The position numbers were made by a program, and so were the translations under genes. Positions 1 to 9,764 of a stretch of DNA of 21,139 nt are shown here, piece by piece. Positions within the stretch are counted from its first letter, which is position 1. Every line of letters starts with the position of its first letter. The stretch covers positions 1 through 21,139 of the forward strand of contig LXFE01002040.1 of the NCBI GenBank assembly GCA_001929475.1, written 5' to 3'. The DNA comes from Neolecta irregularis DAH-3 (taxonomy: Eukaryota > Ascomycota > Neolectomycetes > Neolectales > Neolectaceae). The notes under the pieces are model-generated. The model saw only the letters and a list, made by a program, of their open reading frames with translations, was not told the DNA's origin and did not search any database.

Positions 1-556
1 GCGGGTAGATTCATTTTCACAGGCAACCTTTGACACATAGCGCTCTGTGCGACCGGAACCATTTGGACGAGGTGGAGCTTGATTATAAAACCAAAAAACC
101 CTCTGTATTTTCAATCTTGAACTTTACTGATTGTGAAGATTGGCAACCGTAAATGGGTTTTTGGCGGTTACTGGGGCTATGCAAGTGGGAAGGATATACT
201 TTTATCACCAAGAGCAGAAGAAAATAGCTACCGCTTAATTTCTAGACATGAATCAAACTGAGTCTGGTTATGTCGTCTGTTTCTTTCCGTCATGCTGTCA
301 TAAGCTAGCAACACAACTACCTTGTATTCGGAGATCTGGAATTCAGAATTTCTAAGGCTCTTCTACCAAAGAGACTTGACGTTTCATATATATCCGAGTA
401 CATACAATGCAAATTGAGCGTGAAAGTAGTTCCATGACCATTACATAACCTTATCCTATTCCATACTCCATCAAATCTTATAGCCAGATTTAGTTTCATA
501 GAATGAAACATCTCACATGCCAGAATGCTGCTCTGATGTAGAACAGCAAAATATGC
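1..556. other. Left-edge region without a supported gene
   Basis: This stretch lies downstream of the poly(A) polymerase stop. No ORF here resembles a known family. On the minus strand, about 110 to 1 is open to the window edge and reads as a proline/asparagine-bearing peptide (APPRPNGSGRTERY within it). A second open stretch lies around 235-130. Neither has an ATG or a clear splice partner inside the window. They could be exons of a gene continuing left, or chance. Confidence 0.3.
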
Positions 557-2968
557 CTATTCTTCTTCGCTTGAATAATTGACAAGGCCTATATTGATTC
601 TAGGTCCCTTTTGACTATTATTAGAATAGACATAGGAAGAAAATAGATATACATCGTAAAGGTCTGGTTAGTTTTAGATTGTCTGTTTTCAACCTGTTTA
701 TTTGGAATAGGACACGTGTTCGTTTTGTTGGAGCCTTCTTGGTTGAGAAGAAACCCAGACCTCGGAGACTTGTCGGCGATATTGAGTTGTGTCGTATTTG
801 TGAATCCTAATCCTTGAAAATATTCAAGGTTCGAAGTTTGAGAGATGCTTGGGCAAGGCGAGTGAGATGAGTTTAAATCCAATAGGCAGTCAGTAAACCG
901 ACTTTTCTCTAAGACGGGAGGATCGATTGTAGGATTGAAACGTTTTGGAGAAAGAGTATCACCGTCCCTTTGTTGGGAGAGTGCTGGATCATTATTGCTG
1001 ATTGAATCGTACTCGAAGTACCTAAATGTGTCCGAATGTTGATACCCCGATGACCCCCTATAAATCATTAACTTTAAGATATTGGAAGAGAGACATACGA
1101 AGGTTCAGATGAATTCGAGAAATGTTTATCAGATAAACGTTGGCCCAGTTCCGATTCATCTCTTGAGCGTTTGTTAATAGACAATTGTTGCATCGGAGAA
1201 GTCAGAAGCTCACTGGCTCTCTCAATCTTTTTCGATCCATAATATTGTCTCATAGGCGTATACTTGTCTGCAATTCCGGCAGGAGAAGGTACTTCTGGGG
1301 GTTTCCCAACAGATGCCTCCTCAAAAATGGTGTTGGTCGTCAAATTGTCTGCGTGAAGAGAAGAGTGTTGTTCTTTAGTATGGTTGTTTTCCAACAGTAA
1401 TTTCGAAAGTAACATCATATCTGGGTTGTTGGTTGAGATATTCTCAGACCCTGAACTGGTCGTATCTAAATGCGTCTCAGATGGAGTTTGCATCATTTCA
1501 ATAGAAAAACCAACGTCAGCCTCCACAGGAATTTGGGAAGTCGACGTAGTAGAACCTAATGGACAATTCGTGGACAGGTTTGGGGGCAATTCATTGGGCT
1601 TAAAGGTATTCGGAGCGTCACTTTGGACTTGTACTCGCTCAAAATCAGAGTTTGTTTCCAAGTGGCTATCATCCGATGACGTGCATATTGGAGTCTGTGG
1701 TTTGGATGTTATAGTATTTATAACGACGTTTCTTCTGGTCTTAGTGAGAAATAATATCGGTGATGTGGCGACACTTTGTGGTGGCGTTATTGTATATAAC
1801 TCTCTCTTGGGTGAGGTATTGGAAATCTTCTATGAGGACAAAGTCAAATCGAGGAAGATAAATCTCAAAATACCGTTCGGGAAGCCATTTTTTCAGAACG
1901 TTGCCCATGATAAGGATATTCAGAGGTGATGGTGATGATGCTTCCGAGAATGGACTCAGAATTTAGGTTTGTGTTCAATGCCGTTTCAATGTCAACAAAA
2001 GCCAACTGGAAAGCTAAACGCAGAGTCGATATATTGAAGGAGGATCGCGTAACATCTCTCTTATGAACGACTGGATCCATAATACTGAGTAGCATGGGCT
2101 CCTTGACATATATCGCATCGACATCTTCCTGAATTGGTCACCAGATGCAGGCCTGAAGTTAGGTATACCTTGAAAACGATTGTTCCACTACCTGGTAACA
2201 GTGAATGCCTTTTATAATCCCAAATATTGCCGTAGAAGTTGAAATATTCTCGTAAAACCCGGCCTAGACCATCTACCTTGGGAAGTGTGGGATAGTTTGC
2301 TTTGTAAATCTTCACAAACCCAATAATGCTGAGCATCATTGCATAAGATCCCAATCCACCTTCCCGAACATTATCGAGACAGCGCTGCTGGAGCCTTTTT
2401 TTAAAAAAGTCTCGAGAGGATCTTCAGTACCAGTACTTGATGATCAAACCTAGGGGTTTGATCATGGGTTTTTTCGCGATTTCATCTTTAATAAATAGGG
2501 TTGTTCTAACTCCGTCAGAGTTCTTCAAATTAATGTCGACGTGGACATTGCCTCGCGAAACATCGAGATATTTGATGAGAGGAACCTAGATATTAAATAA
2601 TTCACTGGATTGAAACATGCCTTGGCATTTGTGACAAGATCAAGCTTATCTGTGACTCCATCGCTTTTTAAAGCCACGCTAAGCCTCGAAAGTAAGGTAT
2701 TACTGGATCCCATAGGATTGTAAACGTAACAATCGATATCACTCGTGCTCAAGGACAGCCCTGTCGCATAACTTCCAAAGAGGTGGCATTTAGCTTTTGG
2801 CCAAAGTCTATTGACAGTTTCCTGCAAACGGTGAAATGCTGCTTCGCGAGTATGGTATTCTTCCACAGTGAGAGAAATATAGTCGGTGAAATCAAAGATT
2901 TCTGTTTGGAGACGAGCGAGCGGATTTCCCATATTCGGAAGGAACCATGGAGTATCAGCGCCGTTCAT
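557..2968 (-). CDS. TRF4/Cid14-like non-canonical poly(A) polymerase
   Basis: A seven-exon gene: 2968-2621, 2585-2431, 2394-2169, 2128-1874, 1829-1099, 1057-653, 614-557. Joined, it encodes 725 aa in one frame. Residues 65-79 carry the nucleotidyltransferase signature (FGSYATGLSLSTSDID: G65-S66, D77, D79), and the third catalytic Asp is near 133 (NVHVDINL). A central PAP/OAP1-type domain follows (GGLGSYAMMLSIIGF). A nucleotide-recognition-like loop (MDPVVHKRDVTRSSF) comes next. Trf4/Cid14 enzymes add short A tails to nuclear RNAs for exosome decay; that role is inferred from the family. The last roughly 370 aa form a Ser/Asn/Thr-rich, probably disordered tail that I do not recognise. Intron 1 uses a GC donor. 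The start is the first ATG of its frame, but the frame stays open and coding-like up to 3037, behind a plausible acceptor, so the N-terminus or a 5'UTR intron is uncertain. The paralogue identity within the Trf4/Cid family is not settled. Confidence 0.88.
2586..2620 (-). other. GC-AG intron, 35 nt (poly(A) polymerase intron 1)
   Basis: The exon ends ..GCC AAG, then gcatgt...atatctag. The phase-0 join gives NAKVPLIKYLDV, the conserved step before the third catalytic Asp of Trf4-type polymerases. The GT two bases further on gives the wrong phase with this acceptor. Confidence 0.75.
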
Positions 2969-3149
2969 CAGGCCGACCGAGTCTGCTCGAGAAGGGTCTG
3001 AAGCAACAAAAGACCTAGGTTGACGAGGTGGAGTATCCTAGTCCTAGTTGAGAAAGAATAAGCGTCATTTTCAGACTTACTCCCTCAATATCGGTATTAG
3101 CTACTCAAATTACATGTATAGAAACATCGCGTTAGCACACATGCATTCT

Positions 3150-4194
3150 CTAATCAATATCCGGTGCCGCGTTTATCCGCTTAGGCAATGTGGAAAGCAA
3201 ATCTTGTTCTTGCCGCTTCCTTGACTGGTCTGCCTCTCTGTCTTCTGGGATAACAGCTTTTCTCTTTTCCCCACGACGGCGAACCACCTGTGGCACAAGT
3301 TTAGCGGCTTCTTTACGGAGATCTTTCATCTGGGGGGCAGCTGAAATCACAAGTGGTGCAGGCTTTTGCGCCGTGAGTGTGTCCTGGGCGGGGTCTGCGA
3401 GTTTAGCGTCAGGTGAATCAGGCGTAAAGCGAGCCAAGGGATCTTGTTGTCTGTTAGGAGGAGGAATATGCGGCCTGTATGGAGCGGGGCGGTCCTGCAC
3501 TTGTGGTGACTGCTGAACAGGAACATCGGTATACTCATCGTCGTTGCTTTCGTAATATTCAGAACCCGACAATGAAGGTGGTGTTCCTTGCGGCATAGGA
3601 ATGGCCCGAGTGGAACTTGTCGTCGAGTCGTCTAATTGTTAGTAAATTTAGATCAGCTGCCGGAAACTCACTATCACTGATTTCTTCGCTCTCCCCATCA
3701 CTCCGAACTTCCCGGTATGCCATACCAGGCGGCGGAACTCCATAGGGGTTATAGACAGGATCATAATAAATACTTTTTTTGGGATTCTTTGGAATTTCAA
3801 TAACCAGTCCCTCCTTCTCAGCAGCTTTTGTTTTCTCGCTAATAATTTCAGGTACATGATTTCGTCTATTGTTGCGCAGGTCGTCTTCTAGTTGGGCAAG
3901 GATGGCTCTATCTCCAGCAGAAATGCGTCCCTTGGCCTCAAGATCCTTGAGATCTGATATCTGCTGCTGAAATTTGGAGACAACGGGTCTGGAATTTCTA
4001 GCATCCCGAGCCTGTTTTCTTTCGAGAGTTCGCTATATCAATAAATAAGGATTGTGAAATAGGGAAAAAGTGCCTTGGCAAGTTCTTTTCTCTTCTCCTT
4101 TTTCCCTTTGGGTGGTAAGCAAATCTCAAACACCGTTATCGGGGATCTCACGCTGAGACTGAACTGGGTTGAGGTCTTTTTTGTCCTTGACCAT
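3150..4194 (-). CDS. WBP11-like pre-mRNA splicing protein
   Basis: Four exons (4194-4152, 4105-4074, 4032-3672, 3631-3150) encode 305 aa. The N-terminus has the WBP11 family opening (LNPVQSQRKKEKRKELAK). A charged, coiled-coil-like stretch follows at about residues 26-100. Next comes the hallmark SIYYDPVYNPYGVPPPGMAY at about 112-131. An acidic/proline-rich middle (IPMPQGTPPSL) and a C-terminal basic motif (KDLRKEAAKLVPQVVRRR, about 248-265) match the family C-terminus. WBP11 proteins bind WW-domain factors through PPG motifs and associate with the spliceosome in the nucleus (family knowledge). The first two exons are only 43 and 32 nt. Intron 2 has a GC donor, and no GT exists where a donor is needed. 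Intron 3 carries a textbook TACTAAC branch site. The stop lies 182 bp upstream of the poly(A) polymerase start on the same strand. Confidence 0.9.
4033..4073 (-). other. GC-AG intron, 41 nt (WBP11 intron 2)
   Basis: The exon ends ..GCC AAG, followed by gcactt, and the intron ends gatatag. The phase-0 junction restores ELAKRTLERKQAR. Reading through gives an in-frame TGA, and there is no GT dinucleotide between the start of exon 2 and this acceptor, so a GC donor is essentially forced. Confidence 0.8.
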
Positions 4195-4511
4195 AATATG
4201 TATTTAGATAAAAAGGAGATGAAGAGACAAGGATGGATAAACCAAAAGATGAACGACTTGCTACGGAATTGGATTTAGGTGATGTACTGATGAAAACAAT
4301 GACGGGTTGAAGAGGCTGCACCTGACAACATATTCTATCTCCCATTATCTCATTATCCAGTCTGCTTGTCATGCTGCTCAATAATATTGACTGATAGTAA
4401 AAATAATACCATAGTATACCTGGTACTAATGAACCATAAACTCTTTTACATCCAGTTGAATAGTGTAAGGGATGACATGTCATCTCTCTCATATGAAGGA
4501 CTTAAGCATAT

Positions 4512-4557
4512 GTGTCTAATATGCATGTGTCTCATATGCATATGTGTCTAATATGCA
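4512..4557. repeat. Tandem repeat, three copies of a 14-nt unit
   Basis: The unit gtgtct(a/c)atatgca occurs at 4512-4525, 4527-4540 and 4544-4557. The first and third copies sit inside exact 20-nt repeats (4506-4525 and 4538-4557). The array creates ATGCAT/CATATGCATATG palindromes upstream of the CREG-like gene. Confidence 0.8.
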
Positions 4558-4614
4558 AGCCTCATATAAAGTACTATTATATAGTCTTACATTGTATATA
4601 TAAAGGCTAGTTCC

Positions 4615-4657
4615 TGGATGATGGATCCTTACCTTTTGGTATAGGACTCATCATCCA
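4615..4657. repeat. 43-nt imperfect hairpin
   Basis: The arms tggatgatg (4615-4623) and catcatcca (4649-4657) pair perfectly over 9 bp. Inside, a 2x2 internal loop is followed by TCCT/AGGA, a one-base bulge, TACC/GGTA and a TTTT tetraloop. That makes 17 paired positions in 43 nt. Confidence 0.7.
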
Positions 4658-4829
4658 TATACTCTTTGCCGGTACTAAGCTAAGCTCCCTTGTTATAGCA
4701 TAAGGACAGAGCACCATCCTTACATTTCAAAGTCTGGTGACTCTGACTGTATTCCAAGCACAGGAAGAGCTGTTGTGATTTTGCTTTTTGTTAGCCAGCC
4801 TCCTGTTCTTTTCCATCTGTCATCTCTCA

Positions 4830-5575
4830 ATGAACTTCAGCATTCTTCTTGTTCTCCAAATTGCCTCGACCTGGGCTAAACGGACGCGTGAAGAAGCGGC
4901 TGTTGCTGCCCGCGAATTACTCTATCAAGAAAAGATCGCAACTTTGGGTTCGGTTTACGCTGAGGAAGTCGACAAAAGACTTGCTGGAAAACCATTCGGG
5001 TTTGTTCCTAAATCCCATGCGCAGGAGCTAATGGTTCTCAGTTTGATCTCTTATTATGCAGATTGCTCTGACAACGGTACTCCAACATTGCTTCTTGCAT
5101 CAATCGAGATGAGGTTTTTCTGGGTTAACACCTGTACTCATTATAGCATGCGAAATTTCTTAGAAGGCGATTCAGCACTTGCATTATCAATTAGTACGCC
5201 ACCTTCTGGTCCAGACTTTAGTGCTATGCAACATGGTCGTATGTCAATGACCGGAACAGTAACCAAAGTTACTGCCAAAGATGAGGTATGCCAGCCATAA
5301 GAGTTTGGATAGCTGATCATAATTAGATTGAAAGAGTTGAGAAATGTTTTCTAGAAAGACACCCTGATGCCATGATTTGGAAACCCTCAACCAGCGTTCA
5401 CGACTTTGCCTACTTCTCTTTCGATATTGACAGTATTTACTGGCTGGGTGGGTTTGGAAGTGTTGCTTTTATTGGCTACATTCCCGTGGACATTTACCAA
5501 GGAGTTAAACTTGATGATTCTGGCAAGGAAGCTCAGCATGAAGTTTTTCATACTCAAAAGGCCTTTGTCCATTAA
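4830..5575 (+). CDS. Secreted CREG-like protein (FMN-binding split barrel fold)
   Basis: Three exons (4830-5113, 5147-5285, 5327-5575) encode 223 aa. The start is the ATG that gives a classic short signal peptide (MNFSILLVLQIASTWA), so secretion or vacuolar delivery is predicted. The body follows the CREG/pyridoxamine-phosphate-oxidase-like family: ARELLYQEKIATLGSV, then ISYYADCSDNGTPTLLLAS, then LALSISTPPSGP, then CFLERHPDAMIW, ending in IYWLGGFGSVAFIGYIPVD. The order and spacing match CREG homologues. Many family members bind no flavin or have no known reaction, so catalytic activity is not claimed. Introns of 33 and 41 nt join in frame; the second junction gives VTAKDE-IERVEKC. It is divergent from WBP11 and 315 bp ahead of a methyltransferase on the same strand. 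Confidence 0.87.
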
Positions 5576-5890
5576 CCAATACTCAAGTTGCTTTGGTCGG
5601 ATACTGATGAAAGGGAAATAAGATTTTATAGTGCAATGATAATACAACGCAATTTTTCAATATCCGTATACATAGACAACCCGCCGAGTACACGTTAACA
5701 CTGAGCGAGAACTCAATTCGTAGTCTGGCAGCTTGAATGAATGGACAATGCGCAGAAACTAGCCACTCTGGATTAATGCTGATAACCTGGAGGTTGTCAT
5801 GGTTACTTTTCAAGCAATCCTCGCATCTTTGGGGTATCGAGGACACTACCCTCACTCCAGGAAAGTTAAAGCCAAAGTCAAAATCCCACC
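5576..5890. promoter_or_regulatory. Intergenic, upstream of methyltransferase
   Basis: 315 bp between two genes on the plus strand. It should hold the 3' end of the CREG-like gene and the methyltransferase promoter. I see no RNA gene, repeat or coding exon. The sequence just before the ATG is A/C-rich (aaaatcccaccATG), a normal fungal start context. Confidence 0.4.
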
Positions 5891-6745
5891 ATGGTTTCGC
5901 GAACAGAAGCCAACGTAGCTCACTTCAACGAAGCCGCAGTGTCATACGAAACTTCGGAGAAAATTGAAATCGCGGAGAAAGCTGCAGATGCCTTTTTCGA
6001 TCTCCCTGGGATCAATTTCGAAGGCAAGAGGGTACTCGACTTTGCCTGCGGGACAGGTAATGTCGCTCGAGGGATTCCAAATTAAACATAGGATTGATTA
6101 GCAGCTTCCTTCTCCCCAAAGTAGGACCCAAAGGAGAAATAATCGGGATTGATACTTCCCAGGGAATGGTCAACGAGTAATCCCACATTGATGAATATTT
6201 GATGACAAGGAGGTTCAATCGTAAGTTCTCTGGGAACTCAAGTAAAGCAAGAGCTGTTTGCTGCAACATTCTTTCTTTTCAGCATGAAAACACTCCTGAG
6301 ACAGCCGATTTGAAAGACTTCGACATCATCGTAGTCTCCGCAGGTATCATGGAGAGGTATAGTCATTGGATATTTACATAATAAGCATATCACCACATTG
6401 ATGACTCGAATCACGCGACTAAATGTCTTGTACAACGTTTGCGTTCAGGTGGAAAATTGCTTGTGAGTTCACATGCCTCATGCATGGGGGTAAGCTAAGC
6501 GCTTGTAGGTGTTTGATTTGCTCAACGATGGATCATCGTCTCACTACTTCCACGACCACGTACCCAATGCCAAGGATATTGTTTCCTACCAGGGGGGGAT
6601 GACTAGAGAGCACATGAAGACAGCTTTTCAGGTTGCTGGGTTGACAAATATACATGTTGACAATGCATGCTCAAGGGAAAAACATATTGAAAGCATAGGC
6701 CAGAACATCTGCTTCAATTTCTTCGTAGCTAGCGGTACGAAATAA
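5891..6745 (+). CDS. Class I SAM-dependent methyltransferase
   Basis: Five exons (5891-6056, 6092-6176, 6210-6343, 6386-6462, 6509-6745) encode 232 aa. Motif I is split by intron 1 and rejoins as VLDFACGTGLISSFLLPK. The acidic residue after beta2 lies in GEIIGIDTSQGMV. Motif II is DIIVVSAAYHHID, and motif III is LRSGGKLLVFDLL. This is the Methyltransf_11/25 (UbiE-like) pattern; the substrate cannot be told from sequence. Apparent stops after GNVARGIPN, MVNE and SHWIFT all fall inside introns of 33-42 nt, so the gene is intact, not a pseudogene. The intron 2 acceptor (..gatgacaag) is the least certain junction. The C-terminal part (GMTREHMKTAFQVAGL) resembles the end of small methyltransferases that recognise a substrate through a helical cap. 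Confidence 0.85.
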
Positions 6746-7243
6746 AGTAGTTTGTGTCGGAAAATTAGTGATAGTTCAAACTCCACGATCTCATTCCGGC
6801 GTGTATTGTCCCGGAGCTTCTTGCAAAACAACTGTACTGCTGACATAAGGTTTAATATTTTATATAAGCAGCAAGTCGCAATCAATTTTGAGGCGCATAA
6901 AACACTCAAGAAACTTGTTCGTCCAATGGCTTGGCGAGACCCAGCGGAAGTGTAAGCTTTTTTGGAAATGCGAAGTTGATTGTGATTTGTGTGGCAAGGG
7001 AGCAGGAACATTCAATCAAGGAAAAAAAGATAACGTGATTGTGAATTAAACTGATGGCCACTATTGACAAATAAAACCTTGCTTATCAAAGTAGAAAGCA
7101 ATCGAAAACGCCCAGTTCTCTCCCATATGGAACAAATAAAGAACCGTTTAAAAGCTAAAGCTGAGAGCATCGAAATAAAATCTGGTAAAAGAGGAAAAGA
7201 GGAAGATCCTATAGTAAGATATAGAAAGGCGTGATACTCGAGA
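6746..7243. other. Convergent intergenic region
   Basis: About 500 bp between the stops of the methyltransferase (+) and the RING-RRM gene (-). It is AT-rich and contains only short ORFs without family resemblance. I see no tRNA-like B box, tandem repeat or strong hairpin. It probably holds both 3'UTRs. Confidence 0.4.
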
Positions 7244-9764
7244 TCAGACAATTTTAGAAAGCTCAACGAAGGACCTGGATTTTCTGGCAAGGTTAGAACA
7301 TTCAGCAGACATAAATGCCTTGTTAGGAGATTGTTTCGCTTTGATAACAGGGATTTCAACCGCTGTTCGACACTGAATGCCCAATTCCTCAGCGCGAACC
7401 TTCAAATGATCCAAGTTGACCTTCGAGAGATCGAGCAAGGGGAAGTAATGTTTCGCGGTGCTCGGATTTAACAACCGTGCTGTAAGTTCTTGGTTGTGTA
7501 AACAGTGAATAGTATTGGCTTGTTGTAGCACTATTTCCTGCCTTTGGATTTTGGGAGCTTCCCTCATGGATATTCGTTGTGGTTCTACAAACTCTTGTGA
7601 GACTTGATGAACATACCGTTCCAGGAGTGGCTGCGTGGGACGACATGTGGGTTGAATGTATTGATGAGCCTTTGCGGGAAGTTGAAGTTCGCTGAGGTGT
7701 TGCTGGCTGGTATTCAATGGAGTGGGTGATGTGCCGATTTGGCCTGGCGGAGCCGAAATGATTGGTTGAAGAGCAAAGCGAGTCTGCGGAGTTGCCGTTA
7801 AGGCTCTGAGCTGCGCAAGCGTAAGTTTGATTTAAAAATAAAAGAATCGAACGTACATGTAAACCACTGTCTTGAAAATTCTCTCGATCGGAAGGGTTTT
7901 CCGAAGAATTTTGCATGAGAGGCGGTGCAATCAAATGAAGCATGTCTTCCGGACATCTCATTCGAGCAACCTGCAATAAACCAAGCTTTTGTCTCTCAGT
8001 GAAAACAACATTCTGTAGACCAGAATAAACAAGGCGTTCTAGCAAAGGCCTATCTAGTTTAGGTAGATTTCCCTTAGAAATATGATTTCGAAGTGACTCC
8101 ACCCCAACTAATCGTCAGTAATTTCTAAAGAGTTGTTTTACTTTTCAGCGCTTCGAACAAATGGTCTCGTTGCATAGCCGTGTAGAACTCCGCTTGGTGC
8201 CATGGAAACTACAAGTCAGAGAGATTGGAAAAAGCCATGCCTTGACAATAATGCTAACAAGGCTTTCATATGGGCGCTCGGGACACTTTTTACTGTACGG
8301 AGACTGCGGGGCTTAAAATGGGAATAAGATAAGCAATACTCTGTAGATCTTGGCATGAACAAGAATGCTATTTAGTTCTTCTCGAGTAACGAAAGGAGCA
8401 TCTGGGATTGCGAAATGTCTTTCTGCCATTATTTCTGGCGTAACATATGGGTCAACTCCTCGCCAGTCTCCTCTCCACTTGGGGAAGATGATCTTCATCA
8501 ATTCCTCCTTGGTCGAAATGGAAAGAGATACGTTTCGAGAGCCTAGCAAACGGTTATGTTTCCGTTGAACAATGCGTTGGGCATCGCTAAGCGAAGTGAA
8601 TTCGACGTAGCAATCGGACGAGGTCTTGCCAGACATTCTAGCCTGTTAGATTGTCAATGGATATTCAAGACACCTGTCCATTGTAATGTGGATGCTCTGA
8701 GCATGCTCGGCTGCAGGTGGTAAGCGGCAGTTCTTACCAAGAAATTCTTGAACATTTGCAATTGTACTATCCCACGGAATCTACATGATAATGAGACAAA
8801 GGGCTTCTTACGGTCTCGTACGTTTGAGATTTTTACCACAATATAATCGTGGGGTTTTGCAAGTTGGCTTAATTCCTGAAACGAATTATGGTGCGATAAG
8901 TCTTCAGCATGCTCTATAAAACTGGAAGCATCAATTTGGAAATTCGCTGATTGACGATATTCCGGTAATTTGTCTTTGCCAGAAATGGCTACTGAGTTGA
9001 TAGCTGGAATGTATGCATTGTTGGGAGGAGTTAAATCTGAAGTATAAGCCTGAGGAGACGGAATGGCCTTGAGATCTTGCATTCCGGTGCTAACGAAGCA
9101 TGAAATGTGCTAACGTCAATCGTGAAGACAGCAAATCTGTACCTCTCCACACAAGGTACAAGAGCAGATAGAAGAGAGGTTCCGTGTAATAAGCACCCTC
9201 ATACAACTCTGACAAATGCGATGCCCACAAGGAGTTAGAAGCATAACAGATAATCCTGCAGCGCATTGATGGCACTGATTCGAAGGAGACCCACCCATGA
9301 GACTGGACTCGAAGCCTGGCGGAACTGAAAGCCGTGGCGTACTCGTTCGAGGCAGATAACCTTCTTGTAGGGCATCATAGCTTTCAGATGGAGGTCTAAT
9401 GGTGGACACAGCAGTGTACTTTGCAGGGTTGGTGTATAAAATTTCGTCATGAGCATTATTCAAAGCATTAACCGATTGTCCAAAGATAATTCCAGTATTT
9501 TGCTGGTTATGACGGCGTCCGAGTTGGGTATAACCAGGAGAACAGTTCTCCAGGTCTTCTGTAAGTAGCATTTCAGCAGGGGAAGACAATGAAAGGTGGT
9601 TCGGTACCTTGGTAAGGCTTTAGCTTGAGTTCAGGCGCCAGTGCATTTATAGCACGTTGTTGCTGACTTGTCAGTATTCGAGAGGGGCCATTGCTTTGGT
9701 CGTAGATGACGAAGTCTTGCTGGCGAGGATGACCATAACTGACTGAGAGAGTAGGACTAAGCAT
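7244..9764 (-). CDS. RING-like zinc finger plus RRM RNA-binding protein
   Basis: Nine exons: 9764-9608, 9558-9143, 9109-8822, 8780-8674, 8637-8340, 8303-8241, 8208-8142, 8107-7857, 7810-7244. They encode 737 aa. The N-terminus (QQDFVIYDQ, SQQQRAINALAPELKLKPYQ) looks conserved-type but I cannot name it. A RING-like finger lies at about 148-189: C148-x2-C151, C163-x-H165-x2-C168-x2-C171, then C184/C186/C189. An RRM begins at about 280 (YIVVKISNIPWDSTIANVQEFLG) and continues through HITMD and DCYVEFTSLSDAQRIV. A conserved-looking block follows (SPYSKKCPERPYESLVSIIVKFPWHQ split over exons 6-7), then a long polar tail. A RING on an RNA-binding protein suggests a ubiquitin ligase acting on RNPs, but activity is inference. 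Intron 6 has a GC donor. The 5' region is unusually long (over 900 bp to the next gene). Confidence 0.85.
8209..8240 (-). other. GC-AG intron, 32 nt (RING-RRM intron 6)
   Basis: The exon ends ..GTC AAG, then gcatgg...cttgtag. The phase-0 join gives IIVKFPWHQAEFYTAM. It is the shortest intron in the window, and the only GT inside is next to the acceptor. Confidence 0.7.

Larger units (their letters stand above)
4195..4829. promoter_or_regulatory. Divergent intergenic region WBP11 / CREG-like
   Basis: An AT-rich 635-bp region between divergently transcribed genes. It holds three near-identical 14-nt repeats (4512-4557), a strong 43-nt hairpin (4615-4657) and a TATATATAAA stretch near 4595. I see no convincing coding exon. 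ORFs here are opposite-strand shadows without family resemblance. Confidence 0.5.

Noticed and set aside
1384-1929. 181-codon plus ORF opposite the poly(A) polymerase
   Set aside because: It is an antisense shadow of exons 4-5; the minus strand carries the family-conserved sequence and consistent splicing.
4148-4492. 114-codon minus ORF overlapping the WBP11 5' end
   Set aside because: It overlaps WBP11 exon 1 in another frame, resembles no family and lies mostly in the repeat-bearing intergenic region.
5891-6745. Methyltransferase as a decayed pseudogene
   Set aside because: The three apparent stops and frame changes all disappear when four introns of 33-46 nt with AG acceptors are removed, and motifs I-III then join correctly.
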